Shown: positions 1 through 10,227, counted from the first letter of the stretch. The stretch is 64,000 nt of DNA from Chloroflexota bacterium (GCA_030604825.1 JAUVVB010000008.1:1-64000), one strand, 5' to 3'. The notes: generated by a model from the letters alone, not told the origin. Program-made: numbers and translations.

Positions 1-2341
1 CCTCTACCTCCTCATACCGATCCACCATCCCGTGTTCTATCGCTTCCCTTTCGCAGGCGGTAACGCACGATAGGCATTCGCAGCACCCAGGACAGTTAAG
101 GCAGCGGCTCGCCTCCCTCACCACCTCCTCCTCGCTCAGCCCCAATTCCACCTCCTGGAAGTTCCTCGCCCTTTCTTCCGTGGATAAGGTAGGCATCGCT
201 ACCCGTTCTTTCCTGGTGACCCCTGTGGTATCTACCTCAAGCTCGCTTTTCTGGGCTCCCTCCCCTTCCCTTCCTTGTCTCAAATCCTCGCCCCTTATAT
301 AGCGGTGGATGGAGATGGCTGCCTTCCTCCCCGCAGCCAAGGCATCGATCACCGTATTGGGGCCGGTCACCGCATCCCCACCGGCAAACACGCCCTCCAG
401 GTTAGTCTCCAGGGTCAGCGGATCAACTTCGAAGGTATTGCCCCGCTTCAGCTTTATGCCCCAGGCCTCACCCAGGAGCAAGATATCCGGGGATTGACCG
501 ATGGCGGGGATTACCATATCCACATCCAATATGAATTCCGAGCCCGGGATGGGAACTGGCCTCCTCCTTCCGCTCTCATCCCGCTCGCCAAGCATCATCT
601 TGATGCACTCCATCCCTTTCACCCGGCCATCCCCGCCGATGATCCTCACCGGATTTGCCAGATAATGGATGTTTACCCCCTCCCTCTCCGCCCCCTCGAT
701 CTCCTCCTCGCTGGCCGGCATCTCCGCCCGGGAGCGGCGATAAACGATGAATACCTCCTTTGCCCCCAGGCGATGGGCGCATCTGGCGGCATCGATGGCC
801 ACATTTCCTCCTCCCACCACCGCCACCCTTTCACCCACCTTCACTTTCTCTCCCAGATTGACCTTCCTCAGGAAATCGACGCCGTGCTCCACCCCTTCCA
901 GCTCCTCTCCCGGAACCTCCAGCTTGGCGCTCAGATGGGTGCCGATGCCGATGAATACGGCGTTGAAGTCCCTTTTCAAATCGTCGAGGGTTATCTGCTC
1001 GCCGATGGGGGTATTCAGCCTTATCTCCACCCCCATCCTCTCTATGATGCCGATCTCCTTCTCTAAGATATGGCGGGGCAGGCGATACTCGGGGATGCCA
1101 ACCTTCATCATCCCCCCGGCGAAGGGGAGGGCCTCGAAGATGGTCACCCCATAGCCCATCTTCCTCAGCTCATAGGCAGCCATCAGGCCGGCGGGACCGG
1201 CACCGATGATGGCCACCCTTTCCTCCCTCTCTTCAGGGATGGCGAACTCAAATTCCATCTCCTGCTCGTAGTCGGCGACGAACCTCTTCAGCTCCCTGAT
1301 GGCCAGCGGTTTATCCACCTCCCCCCGGTTGCAGGCCTGCTCACAGGGGTGGGTGCAAACCCTGCCGCATATCCCGGGGAAGGGATTCTGTTCCCTGACA
1401 AGTTTCAATGCCTCGGCAAATCTACCCTTTGAGATGAGGGCGACATATCCTTGAGCGTTCACATGAAGGGGGCAGGCGGCGCGGCAGGGGGCGATGCCCC
1501 TTTTCTCGATCACCGCCTTGTTGGGAATGGCTTGAGGGAAGGGCTTGTAGATGGCCTTGCCAAAGCCGACGCCTCGCTCGAACTCGGCATAGATCTCAAC
1601 AGGGCAGACTTTGGTGCACTCCTCGCAGCCAGTGCACTTATCCCAATCCACATAGCTTGCCTTCCTCTTTATGGTGACATGAAAATTCCCCACCTCGCCA
1701 GAGACGCGCTCCACCTCGCTATAACCCAATATCTTTATGTTGGGATGCTGGCCGCACTCAACCATCCATGGGGTCTCAATACACTGGGGGCAATCCAGGG
1801 TGGGGAAGGTCTCCGATAGCTGGATCATGTGCCCCCCGATGCTGGGGGTCTTCTCCACCAGGATGACCTCATACCCACCATCGGCGATGTCCAGGGCAGC
1901 CCGAATCCCGGCCACCCCACCACCAATGACCAGCGCCCTCTTGGTGACCGCTTTGCTGATGATGGTGGCGGGCAGGCTTCGCCTCAGCCGCTCCAGACCC
2001 TCATCGATAACCTCGATCACCCTTTGAGTGAACTCCTGAGCGCCATCCCCCGCCCTGAGGTCAGCGACCTCCATCTGGTGAGAGCCCAGGCCTGCGGAGG
2101 TGACAATCTGGCGGAAGACCTCGCCATGAAGGGCGGGGGAGCAGGTGGTGAGCACTACCCCATCGAGTTTTTCGTCCTTTATGGCGTTCTTTACCTGGGC
2201 CAATCCGGGGTCGGCGCATAGATCTTGGTGGGCGGCGGCATGGATCACGCCCGGTATTTGGCTTACCGTTTTCAGCACCCGCTGGATGTCTATGGGTCCG
2301 ACGAGGCCGCAGTGACACAGAAAAACCCCGATCCGTTCCAT
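1..2341 (-). CDS. hdrA: HdrA-like N-terminal domain fused to ferredoxin and GltD-like (NADPH glutamate synthase beta chain-type) FAD oxidoreductase; partial, runs off window start
   Basis: Manual minus-strand translation from ATG at 2341 is open to position 1: MERIGVFLCHCGLVGPIDIQRVLK...LVIGGGVAGIRAALDIADGGYEVILVEKTPSIGGHM...DWDKCTGCEECTKVCPVEIYAEF...IAPCRAACPLHVNAQGYVALISKGRFAEALKLVREQNPFPGICGRVCTHPCEQACNRGEVDKPLAIRELKRF...; not in the ORF track because no stop lies in the window. Confidence 0.9.
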   Translation of the reverse strand, partial: MERIGVFLCHCGLVGPIDIQRVLKTVSQIPGVIHAAAHQDLCADPGLAQVKNAIKDEKLDGVVLTTCSPALHGEVFRQIVTSAGLGSHQMEVADLRAGDGAQEFTQRVIEVIDEGLERLRRSLPATIISKAVTKRALVIGGGVAGIRAALDIADGGYEVILVEKTPSIGGHMIQLSETFPTLDCPQCIETPWMVECGQHPNIKILGYSEVERVSGEVGNFHVTIKRKASYVDWDKCTGCEECTKVCPVEIYAEFERGVGFGKAIYKPFPQAIPNKAVIEKRGIAPCRAACPLHVNAQGYVALISKGRFAEALKLVREQNPFPGICGRVCTHPCEQACNRGEVDKPLAIRELKRFVADYEQEMEFEFAIPEEREERVAIIGAGPAGLMAAYELRKMGYGVTIFEALPFAGGMMKVGIPEYRLPRHILEKEIGIIERMGVEIRLNTPIGEQITLDDLKRDFNAVFIGIGTHLSAKLEVPGEELEGVEHGVDFLRKVNLGEKVKVGERVAVVGGGNVAIDAARCAHRLGAKEVFIVYRRSRAEMPASEEEIEGAEREGVNIHYLANPVRIIGGDGRVKGMECIKMMLGERDESGRRRPVPIPGSEFILDVDMVIPAIGQSPDILLLGEAWGIKLKRGNTFEVDPLTLETNLEGVFAGGDAVTGPNTVIDALAAGRKAAISIHRYIRGEDLRQGREGEGAQKSELEVDTTGVTRKERVAMPTLSTEERARNFQEVELGLSEEEVVREASRCLNCPGCCECLSCVTACEREAIEHGMVDRYEEVE

Positions 2342-2345
2342 CTTA

Positions 2346-3224
2346 TCACCTTAAGAGTCCCTTACTCTTGAGGAGAGGGCGAGGGTCTATGTAGTTCAGG
2401 TCGAAGCAGCATACCTCAGGCTCCAGCCCCAGGGAGAGGGCGAGAAGCTGGGTGAAATAGAGGATGGGAATCTGGCGAAATTCGCTGTATCCTTGAACCA
2501 GCTCCCCCTGTCTCTGGCTCAGGTTATAATCGCAGAGAGGACAGCTAGCGACCAGGGCCTCTGCTCCCCATCTCAGCGCCGAGCTCAATATATTCCAGGA
2601 ACAATCCAAAACGAAATCGGGGTTGCTCACTATCTGAAAGGAGCCGCAGCATTCGGTGGCAAAGGGGAAATCCACCACCTCGGCCCCCAGGGTCTTAAGC
2701 AGATCTTGAAGCACGGTAGGCCTTTCCACCTGGTCTATGGCCGCCTCCTGGGGCCGCAACAGGGTACAGCCATAGTATGGGGCCAGCTTCAGCCCACCAA
2801 GGGAAAGCTTTACCCTCTCCGATATGGCCTCCCAGCCTATCTCATCCCTTAGCATCTCCAGCAGATGGACGACTTCAACCTCCCCTTGATAATCCTCCTC
2901 TTCATCCAAGAAGCTATTGAGGGCATCTCGTTTCGCCTGGTCATCCTTCATCATTAGGTTGGCCCTTTTCAGGGTGTTATAGCAAAAGGAACAGAGGGTG
3001 ACGACCTTGCTATTCCCCTCCCCCTTGACCCGAATCAGATTTCGCAGCGGGGCTAGCTGGCGCATCAGGTCGTCATCGGCCAGGGAATAGACGGTGCCGC
3101 AGCAGTACCAGCGCGGCAGCTCCACCAGTTCCACGCCCAAGGCGTTCATGGAGGCGATGGCGGAATCCTCTAAATTCTTGGACTTGGTTTTTAAGGTGCA
3201 TCCCGGATAGTAACTTAACTTCAT
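2346..3224 (-). CDS. hdrB: Heterodisulfide reductase subunit B-like (two CCG domains)
   Basis: MKLSYYPGCTLKTKSKNLEDS..WYCCGTVYS..CSFCYNTLK..YYGCTLLRP..TECCGSFQ..SCPLCDYNL. Confidence 0.92.
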   Translation of the reverse strand: MKLSYYPGCTLKTKSKNLEDSAIASMNALGVELVELPRWYCCGTVYSLADDDLMRQLAPLRNLIRVKGEGNSKVVTLCSFCYNTLKRANLMMKDDQAKRDALNSFLDEEEDYQGEVEVVHLLEMLRDEIGWEAISERVKLSLGGLKLAPYYGCTLLRPQEAAIDQVERPTVLQDLLKTLGAEVVDFPFATECCGSFQIVSNPDFVLDCSWNILSSALRWGAEALVASCPLCDYNLSQRQGELVQGYSEFRQIPILYFTQLLALSLGLEPEVCCFDLNYIDPRPLLKSKGLLR

Positions 3225-3233
3225 CCTTTGTCC

Positions 3234-3686
3234 TCAAGCGGTGAACTTCCTGAAACCGCTAACCAAGGCCAGTTGAGGAAGTTCGGCCAACACCTCCTGG
3301 GGAATCCTCGACGGTTCCACATAATTGACGTTCTTCCTCAAGGTGAGGAGCCTCAACGCCTCCATCACCTTGGCCAGGTCCACCCCCCGGGGGCAGCGAA
3401 CGGAGCAGGTGAGGCACGAGGCGCAGAGCCAGATGGTCTTTGAATTGGCGATATCCTCCTCCAGCCCTAGCTGCACCAGGCGGATTATCTGATTGGGCAG
3501 CAGGTCCATGGCGAAGGACAGGGGGCAGCCTGCGGAACACTTGCCGCACTGGTAGCAGGAGGGCAGGGTCTGGCCACTGATCTCCTCAACCTTCCTTACA
3601 AATTCGCTGCTGAGCCGTTGCGGCGAAATCGTTATCCTCATACTTATATTGTCCCCTTTTTCGTTCTCCTTTGTCAATGCTGGCAT
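3234..3686 (-). CDS. hdrC: Heterodisulfide reductase subunit C-like 4Fe-4S protein
   Basis: SCYQCGKCSAGCPLSFAMDLLPNQIIRLVQLG..WLCASCLTCSVRCPRGVDLAKVMEALR. Confidence 0.9.
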   Translation of the reverse strand: MPALTKENEKGDNISMRITISPQRLSSEFVRKVEEISGQTLPSCYQCGKCSAGCPLSFAMDLLPNQIIRLVQLGLEEDIANSKTIWLCASCLTCSVRCPRGVDLAKVMEALRLLTLRKNVNYVEPSRIPQEVLAELPQLALVSGFRKFTA

Positions 3687-3719
3687 ACGGGGGCTTGGAG
3701 GGCGCCGGGTGGCGGGATG

Positions 3720-4565
3720 CTACAGTGCTGCCGTCTTGTGCCGAGCGGCGTAGCATTGCAGGTTCACCGCTACGGGGAGGCTGGCGATGTGGGTGGGAAA
3801 GACCTCGATATTTACTGCCAGGGCGGTGGTCCTTCCGCCGAAGCCCTCAGGGCCAATGCCCAGGCTATTAACCCTCTCCAGGATTTCCCTCTCCAGCTGC
3901 GCTACCTCGGGCTCGGGATTGGGCTCCCCTACCCGCCGCAGCAGGGCCTTCTTCGCCAGGATCATCGCCTTGTCGGCAGTACCGCCAATTCCCACGCCCA
4001 CGATTACCGGGGGGCAGGGATTGCTTCCCGCATCGTCAACCGCCTTGACCACGAAGTCAATGACGCCCTGCCGACCCTCAGCCGGCTTGAGCACGGCGAG
4101 GCGGCTCATGTTCTCGCTGCCCCCGCCCTTGGGCATCACCGTGATCTGGAGCCTATCCCCCTTAACTATCTCGGCGTGAATAACGGCAGGGGTGTTATCT
4201 CTGGTGTTCACCCTGGCCGAAAAGGGCTGGCTCACTATGGACTTGCGCAGATAGCCCTGGCCATAGCCCTGGCGCACCCCCTCCTCCACCGCCCCGTAGA
4301 GGTCGCCGCCAACGATGTGGACATCCTGACCTACCTCCAGAAACACCACCGCGGTGCCGCAGTCCTGGCAGATGGGGATTCTTTCGTCCCCGGCGATCCC
4401 GGCATTCTCCAGGAGCTGATCTAACACCTGCCTTGCCAGGGGGGACTCCTCAGCATCCCTGGCCTTTTTCAGCGCATCGAGGACATCTTCGCCCAGCACG
4501 AAATTCGCCTCCTGACAGAGGCGAGCCACCGTTTCCGTTATTTTCCCGCTATCTATCTCTCTCAT
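3720..4565 (-). CDS. Fumarate hydratase class I, alpha subunit (FumA N-terminal type / tartrate dehydratase alpha family)
   Basis: RIPICQDCGTAVVFLEVGQDVHIVGGDL..LRKSIVSQPFSARVNTRDNTPAVIH..MPKGGGSENMS..VIVGVGIGGTADKAMILAKKALLR. Confidence 0.92.
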   Translation of the reverse strand: MREIDSGKITETVARLCQEANFVLGEDVLDALKKARDAEESPLARQVLDQLLENAGIAGDERIPICQDCGTAVVFLEVGQDVHIVGGDLYGAVEEGVRQGYGQGYLRKSIVSQPFSARVNTRDNTPAVIHAEIVKGDRLQITVMPKGGGSENMSRLAVLKPAEGRQGVIDFVVKAVDDAGSNPCPPVIVGVGIGGTADKAMILAKKALLRRVGEPNPEPEVAQLEREILERVNSLGIGPEGFGGRTTALAVNIEVFPTHIASLPVAVNLQCYAARHKTAAL

Positions 4566-4566
4566 A

Positions 4567-5496
4567 TCAGCCCAGTTTCATTACCTGGATCAGCTCCCTC
4601 ACCGCCTCTGCTGACTTCTTGAGCGCGGCATCTTCCTCCGGGGTCAGCCTTATCTCCATGATCTGCTCGATCCCCCGGGCGCCCAGCTTGACCGGTACGC
4701 CAACGAACAAGCCCTCGATGCCATATTCGCCCTCAAGATAGGCGGCGCAGGGCAGGATCCTCTTCTTATCCAGGATTATGGAGTCCACCATCTGAGCCAC
4801 CGCTGCCGCGGGGGCATAATAGGCGCTGCCCGCCTTGAGCAGGCTGACGATCTCGCCACCCCCCTTTATGGTGCGCTCTACGATACGCTCGATGACCTGC
4901 GGGGGCAGGAGCTCGGTTATGGGGATGCCCCCCACCGTGGCCAGCCGGGGGATGGGCACCATGGTGTCGCCATGTCCCCCCAAGACAACGGCATAGACAT
5001 CCTCCACCGAGACATCCAGCTCCATGGCGAGAAAGGTTCTGAACCTGGTGGTATCCAGGATCCCCGACATGCCGATGACCCGATTTCTGGGGAACCGGCT
5101 CACATGAAGCGCCAGTTGAGCCATGGCATCCAGGGGGTTGGTGACCACGATGATGATGCAGTTGGGGGAGTAGCGCACCACGTTCTCGGTGACCCCTTTT
5201 ATGATCTCCATATTGGTTAGGAGCAGGTCATCGCGGCTCATCCCCGGCTTTCGGGGAACCCCCGAGGTGATGACGGCGATATCGGAATCAGCGGTCTCCT
5301 CATAGCTGTTGGTGCCGGTGAGCCGGGCATCGGAGGAAACCACCGGCCCGCTTTGAAGCATGTCCAGCGCCTTCCCCTGAGGCAGCCCCTCGATGATATC
5401 CACCAGCACCACATCGGCATAACCCCGCTCAGCGATTCGCTGTGCGCAGGAGGCGCCCACATTTCCCGCGCCCATAATGGTGACCTTTTTCCTCAT
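4567..5496 (-). CDS. mdh: Malate dehydrogenase (LDH/MDH family)
   Basis: [61 protein letters not shown]. Confidence 0.95.
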   Translation of the reverse strand: MRKKVTIMGAGNVGASCAQRIAERGYADVVLVDIIEGLPQGKALDMLQSGPVVSSDARLTGTNSYEETADSDIAVITSGVPRKPGMSRDDLLLTNMEIIKGVTENVVRYSPNCIIIVVTNPLDAMAQLALHVSRFPRNRVIGMSGILDTTRFRTFLAMELDVSVEDVYAVVLGGHGDTMVPIPRLATVGGIPITELLPPQVIERIVERTIKGGGEIVSLLKAGSAYYAPAAAVAQMVDSIILDKKRILPCAAYLEGEYGIEGLFVGVPVKLGARGIEQIMEIRLTPEEDAALKKSAEAVRELIQVMKLG

Positions 5497-5500
5497 CTTG

Positions 5501-6583
5501 CTACTCCTTCATCTTTTGGATCACGGCATCGGCTACCTGGGAGGTGCCCACTGCAGTGGGGTCGTTGCGATCTGCTTTCATATCATAGGTTACCGACCTG
5601 CCCTCGGCGATGACCTGTGCTATGGCCCCTTCCACCCTGTTGGCAGCCTCTTCCTCCCCCAGGTAGCGCAGCATCATCGCCGCTGACAGCATCATTGCCA
5701 TGGGGTTTACCTTGTTCTGTCCCGTATACTTAGGGGCACTGCCATGGGTTGGTTCAAAGACGGCGATGTCCTCCCCGATATTGGCCCCCGGGGCAAGCCC
5801 CAGGCCACCGATGAGGCCGGCGCAAAGCTCGGAAACGATGTCCCCATAAAGATTGGGCAGGACCAGAACATCAAATCGCTGCGGTGAGCGCACCAGCTGC
5901 ATACACAGGCTATCCACGATCACGGTCTCAAATTCGATATCGGGGTAATTCCTGGCCACCTCAGCAGCAGTGGATAGAAAAAGCCCGTCGGTGAACTTCA
6001 TGATGTTCGCCTTGTGAACCGCGGTTACCTTCTTCCTGCCATTTTTGCGAGCATACTCGAAGGCATACCTCACTATCCTTCTGGTGGCGCTCCGGGAGAT
6101 GGATTTGATGCTGATGCTGGAGTCTTCGCTGATCCTTTGCCCATCCGCCTCGGCGATGAAGCGGATAAGCCTCGCTGTCTCCGGCGCCTCCATCTCATAT
6201 TCGATCCCGGCATAGAGGTCCTCGGTGTTCTCCCGGACCACCACCACATCCACATCTTGGTACGAGGAGGGAACCTCGGGGTAGCTCTTACAAGGGCGCA
6301 AGCATACATACAGATCCAGCGTCTTTCTCAGCGCCACATTGACGCTGCGAAAGCCCGAGCCCACCGGCGTGGTGATGGGGCCTTTGAGGGCCACCCTGTT
6401 CTTCCTTATCGAGTCCAGAAGGTACTGGGGAAGGGGGGTGCCGTACATATCCTGAGCCCTATCGCCAGCAAAGGCCAGATCCCAGTGGAACTCGATCCCC
6501 GTTGCTTCCAGAACCTTTACCGTGGCCTCGGTAACCTCAGGGCCAATGCCATCGCCGGGGATAAGGGTGATGTTATAGGCCAA
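5501..6583 (-). CDS. icd: NAD-dependent isocitrate / isopropylmalate dehydrogenase family
   Basis: [60 protein letters not shown] start at 6583 with AAGGAG RBS, just after leuD stop (track ORF begins 6640). Confidence 0.88.
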   Translation of the reverse strand: MAYNITLIPGDGIGPEVTEATVKVLEATGIEFHWDLAFAGDRAQDMYGTPLPQYLLDSIRKNRVALKGPITTPVGSGFRSVNVALRKTLDLYVCLRPCKSYPEVPSSYQDVDVVVVRENTEDLYAGIEYEMEAPETARLIRFIAEADGQRISEDSSISIKSISRSATRRIVRYAFEYARKNGRKKVTAVHKANIMKFTDGLFLSTAAEVARNYPDIEFETVIVDSLCMQLVRSPQRFDVLVLPNLYGDIVSELCAGLIGGLGLAPGANIGEDIAVFEPTHGSAPKYTGQNKVNPMAMMLSAAMMLRYLGEEEAANRVEGAIAQVIAEGRSVTYDMKADRNDPTAVGTSQVADAVIQKMKE

Positions 6584-6596
6584 GATGCTCTCCTTT

Positions 6597-7094
6597 CTAC
6601 GGGATTTCAAAATCCTTATATTTCTTAATATAAGGGACAAGCCCGCCCTCGTCCAGGATCTTTAGCATCACCTCGGGGAATTTGCCTATGGAAAGCTCTG
6701 CCCCGTTGGTGATGTCCTTGACCTTGCGTCCCTCGAGGTCAACCTCCAGCTCATCTCCATCGTTTATCTTATCGGTATCGCATATCAGCACGGGGAGCCC
6801 CACATTTATGGCATTTCTAAAGAATATCCGCGCTGCCGACCTTGCCAGGATGGCGGCCACCCCTGCCATCTTGATGATGACGGCGGCATGCTCGCGGCTG
6901 GAGCCCAGCCCGAAGTTCTTGCCGGCCACGATGAAATCCCCCGGCCTTACCCCTGAGGTGAAGCCTGGGTGGACATCCTCCAGCAGATGCTTTGCCAGCT
7001 CGGGGAGATTGCTCCTCAGGTGGAACCACCTCCCGGGGGCGATGTCATCGGTGGAGATATTGTCCCCGAACTTAAAGGCTCTTCCTTTGAGCAT
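6597..7094 (-). CDS. leuD: Aconitase/isopropylmalate dehydratase family small subunit (LeuD-type)
   Basis: MLKGRAFKFGDNISTDDIAPGRWFHLRSN..GKNFGLGSSREHAAVIIKMAGVAAILARSAARIFFRNAINVGLPVL; start overlaps leuC stop (TGATG). Confidence 0.9.
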   Translation of the reverse strand: MLKGRAFKFGDNISTDDIAPGRWFHLRSNLPELAKHLLEDVHPGFTSGVRPGDFIVAGKNFGLGSSREHAAVIIKMAGVAAILARSAARIFFRNAINVGLPVLICDTDKINDGDELEVDLEGRKVKDITNGAELSIGKFPEVMLKILDEGGLVPYIKKYKDFEIP

Positions 7095-8347
7095 CACATC
7101 ATCTCCCTGGGGTCGATGATCTCCCCGGCGATGGCGGTGGCGGCCGCAGTAGCTGGGCTCCCCAAATAGATGAAGCCCTCTGGATTTCCCATCCGCCCCC
7201 TGAAATTGCGGTTGGCGGTGGAAAGGCAGCGCTCCCCATCCCCCAGCACCCCCTGATGGATCCCCACACAGGGCCCACACCCCGGGGGCAAGATCGCTGC
7301 CCCCGCCTCGAGGAGGTCTTTAACATATCCGGCAGCCATGGCTTCCATCAGCACCCCCCTGGAGGCGGGCGCAACCAGTAGCCTCACCGAGGGATGGCGC
7401 CTTTTCCCCTTGAGGATTCGGGCAGCCACTGCCAGGTCCTCCAGGCGACCATTGGTGCAGGTGCCGATGAAGACCTGCTCCACCTTTTCGCCCTTTAGCT
7501 CCTTAGCTAAAACGATGTTATCTACGGCGTGAGGCATAGAGACGGTAGGCTCAAGCCCTTCCAAATCAACCTCGATGGTTTCTTCGTAATTGGCGTCGGG
7601 ATCAGGTCGAAGAAGGCGAAATCTCTCCCCCCGGCCACGAGACTCAAGGTATGCCCTTGTGGTCTCATCGGCGGGGAAGAGCCCTACCTTTGCCCCCGCC
7701 TCCACCGCCATATTGGCTATGGTGAAACGCTCTGACATGCCCATCCCGGTCACGCCCCGGCCGCAGAACTCCAGCGCCTTATAGGTAGCGCCATCGGCAC
7801 CCAGCTTCCCGATGAGGTGAAGGATCAAATCCTTGGCATAGACCCCCTTTTTGAATTTGCCCCGCAAAACCACCCTGAAGCTCTCGGGAACCCTGAGCCA
7901 CGTCCTGCCCAGGGCGATGGCGATGGCGACATCGGTGGAGCCCATCCCGGTGGCGAAGGCGGCCAAAGCCCCGGCGGTAACGGTGTGGGAGTCGGCCCCA
8001 ACGATCACCTCGCCAGGGCTGGCGTAGGATTCCACCACCAATTGGTGGCACACCCCCTCCCCGATGTCCCAAAGCTGGACGCCGTTCTTCAGGGCGAAGT
8101 GGCGGAGAAGGGCGTGATCCTGGGATAGCTCGCGGTTGGGGCTTGGCGAGGCGTGATCGAGAAAGAAGGCCACCTGTTTTGGGTCTGCCACTCCCTCAAT
8201 GCCGCTCTCTGCAAGCTGTCTCAACGCCAGAGGGCCGGTGCCGTCCTGAACGAAGGCAAGGTCAACCTGGGCAACGACGATATCTCCAGCACGGGCATCG
8301 CTTCCCGATTTTTGGCTCAGGATCTTCTCGCTGAGGGTTTTCCCCAT
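7094..8347 (-). CDS. leuC: Aconitase/isopropylmalate dehydratase family large subunit (LeuC-type)
   Basis: MGKTLSEKILSQKSG..VGADSHTVTAGALAAFATGMGSTDVAIAIALGRTWLRVPES..FIGTCTNGRLEDL. Confidence 0.9.
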   Translation of the reverse strand: MGKTLSEKILSQKSGSDARAGDIVVAQVDLAFVQDGTGPLALRQLAESGIEGVADPKQVAFFLDHASPSPNRELSQDHALLRHFALKNGVQLWDIGEGVCHQLVVESYASPGEVIVGADSHTVTAGALAAFATGMGSTDVAIAIALGRTWLRVPESFRVVLRGKFKKGVYAKDLILHLIGKLGADGATYKALEFCGRGVTGMGMSERFTIANMAVEAGAKVGLFPADETTRAYLESRGRGERFRLLRPDPDANYEETIEVDLEGLEPTVSMPHAVDNIVLAKELKGEKVEQVFIGTCTNGRLEDLAVAARILKGKRRHPSVRLLVAPASRGVLMEAMAAGYVKDLLEAGAAILPPGCGPCVGIHQGVLGDGERCLSTANRNFRGRMGNPEGFIYLGSPATAAATAIAGEIIDPREMM

Positions 8348-8349
8348 GG

Positions 8350-10227
8350 CTAACCAATTACCGCCAAGACGTCGTCCTTAGCGACCCGATCCCCAGGCTT
8401 GAATCTGAGTTCCTTAACCGTTCCACTGGTAGGGGAGGGCAGGGCGGTCTCCATCTTCATCGCCTCCAGGATAACCACGGTATCCCCGGCGTTGACCTTT
8501 TGCCCCACCTCCACCTCATATCTGATGATGAGCCCTGGCATCGGTGCCCGGATTGCCCCCTCCACAACTGCTGGGGCCTCGGTTTCCCTGGCCACAGGGG
8601 GCGGGGCCGCTTCTGGCGGTGGTGGCGGGGGAGGGTTGGCGGTGAAAATCCTAACCCCGCCTGCGGGCTCCACCTCCACCTGGTAATACTCGTCTCCCAC
8701 AAAGACATTGTAAACCCTGAGCCCTGGTCCCTTTGGCGGAGCCACCATTTCCACCTTCTCCGCCAGCTTGCCCGCCTTCGCCTTGGCGATAAGCTCATCC
8801 TCTCGCTTCACATCCTCCAGCGTCTTTGGTTTCGTCTCCGGGGGTGGTTCCTCAAGGCCATATTTCCACCTCAGGAAGCGCATCCCCGTGGTGGGGTAGA
8901 GGGCATAGATGAGCACATCGCCTATATCCGGGGAGGTCTCCTTAACTGCCTCCTTCGCCGCCTCAAGCTCAGGCTCCAGTATGTCGGCGGCGCGACAGGT
9001 GATGGGCTCCTCGCCCCGCTCATACCCCTTGAGCACTATCTTCTGCACCTCAGGGTCGATCTCAGTGGGGGGCTTGCCATACAGACCGTATACATAATCT
9101 TTCACTTCCTTGGAGATCATCTTGTATCTGCCGATGAGCACATTTTGCACCGCCTGGATGCCCACGATCTGGCTGGTAGGGGTGACCAGCGGGGGATAGC
9201 CCAGCTCCTTGCGGGTTATGGGGAGCTCGGCGTAAACCTCATCGATCCTATCCAAGGCATCAGCCTCCCTTAGCTGAGCAACGAGGTTGGTAGTCATGCC
9301 CCCCGGTATCTGGTGCATCAGCACCCCGGTATCGATGACCGCCATCCTGGTGGTATCCAGATAATCGCGGTATTTGGGGGCAATGGACTCGATATACTGC
9401 CCCAGCTTGAACAGGTGGTCCAGGTCCAGCCCGGTATCCCTGAGGGTACCCTCCAGGGCAACCACGATGGGCTCCACCGCCGGCTGGGACGACCTGAGGG
9501 CGAAGGGGGCAAGGGCGCAATCGATGATGTCCACCCCCGCCTCCGCTGCCTTGAGGCAGCTCATGGAGGCCATGCCACTGGTATAGTGAGTGTGGAACTG
9601 AACCGGCACCTTAAGCGCCGCCTTGAGTGCCTTTATCAGCTCATAGACGTCGTAGGGGGCAGCCAGCCCTGCCATATCCTTGATGCAGATGCTATCGGCA
9701 CCCATATCCTGAAGGATGGCCGCCTTCTTGACATAATAATCTACATTGTAGATAGGCCCCCCCAGTTTTCGCTCGGTGAGGGAGTAGCAAAGTGCCCCCT
9801 GGATGTGCTTTCCGCATTCCTTGATCGCCTTGAACGGGGCCTCGAAATTGCGCTCATCGTTCACCGCATCGAACACGCGGAAGATATCGATGCCCACCTC
9901 CGCCGCCTTATGGACGAAGGCTCGCACCACATCGTCGGGGTAGTGGCGGTAACCCACCAGGTTCTGACCCCGAAGCAGCATCTGAAGCGGGGTATCGGGC
10001 ATCAACCTCTTCAGCAAGCGCGGCCTCTCCCAGGGATCCTCGTTGAGAAACCTGGTGGGCACATCGAAGGTTGCCCCTCCCCATACCTCCATGGAGTAAA
10101 ACCCCGCCTTGTTCATCTCCCCGGCGATGGCCTCCATGTCCTCGGTTCGCATCCGTGTAGCCAGGGATGACTGGTGGCCATCGCGAAAGGTAGTGTCGGT
10201 GATCTTAAGCGGGTTCTTCGTGCTCAT
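8350..10227 (-). CDS. oadA: Pyruvate carboxylase subunit B / oxaloacetate decarboxylase alpha-type carboxyltransferase with C-terminal biotinyl domain
   Basis: ITDTTFRDGHQSSLATRMRTEDM..QFHTHYTSGMASMSCLKAAEAGVDIIDCA; C-term VVILEAMKMETALPSPTSG biotin motif. Confidence 0.92.
   Translation of the reverse strand: MSTKNPLKITDTTFRDGHQSSLATRMRTEDMEAIAGEMNKAGFYSMEVWGGATFDVPTRFLNEDPWERPRLLKRLMPDTPLQMLLRGQNLVGYRHYPDDVVRAFVHKAAEVGIDIFRVFDAVNDERNFEAPFKAIKECGKHIQGALCYSLTERKLGGPIYNVDYYVKKAAILQDMGADSICIKDMAGLAAPYDVYELIKALKAALKVPVQFHTHYTSGMASMSCLKAAEAGVDIIDCALAPFALRSSQPAVEPIVVALEGTLRDTGLDLDHLFKLGQYIESIAPKYRDYLDTTRMAVIDTGVLMHQIPGGMTTNLVAQLREADALDRIDEVYAELPITRKELGYPPLVTPTSQIVGIQAVQNVLIGRYKMISKEVKDYVYGLYGKPPTEIDPEVQKIVLKGYERGEEPITCRAADILEPELEAAKEAVKETSPDIGDVLIYALYPTTGMRFLRWKYGLEEPPPETKPKTLEDVKREDELIAKAKAGKLAEKVEMVAPPKGPGLRVYNVFVGDEYYQVEVEPAGGVRIFTANPPPPPPPEAAPPPVARETEAPAVVEGAIRAPMPGLIIRYEVEVGQKVNAGDTVVILEAMKMETALPSPTSGTVKELRFKPGDRVAKDDVLAVIG

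Noticed and set aside
275-2221. Plus-strand ORFs 275-1066, 1070-1432, 1451-1819, 1829-2221
   Set aside because: All share the codon register antisense to the HdrA-GltD fusion; low-complexity His/Pro/Gly-rich translations and the opposite strand gives clear domains.
8578-8650. Pro/Ala-rich low-complexity tract in the biotinyl carboxyltransferase (PPPPPPEAAPPPVARE)
   Set aside because: Typical flexible linker before a biotinyl domain.
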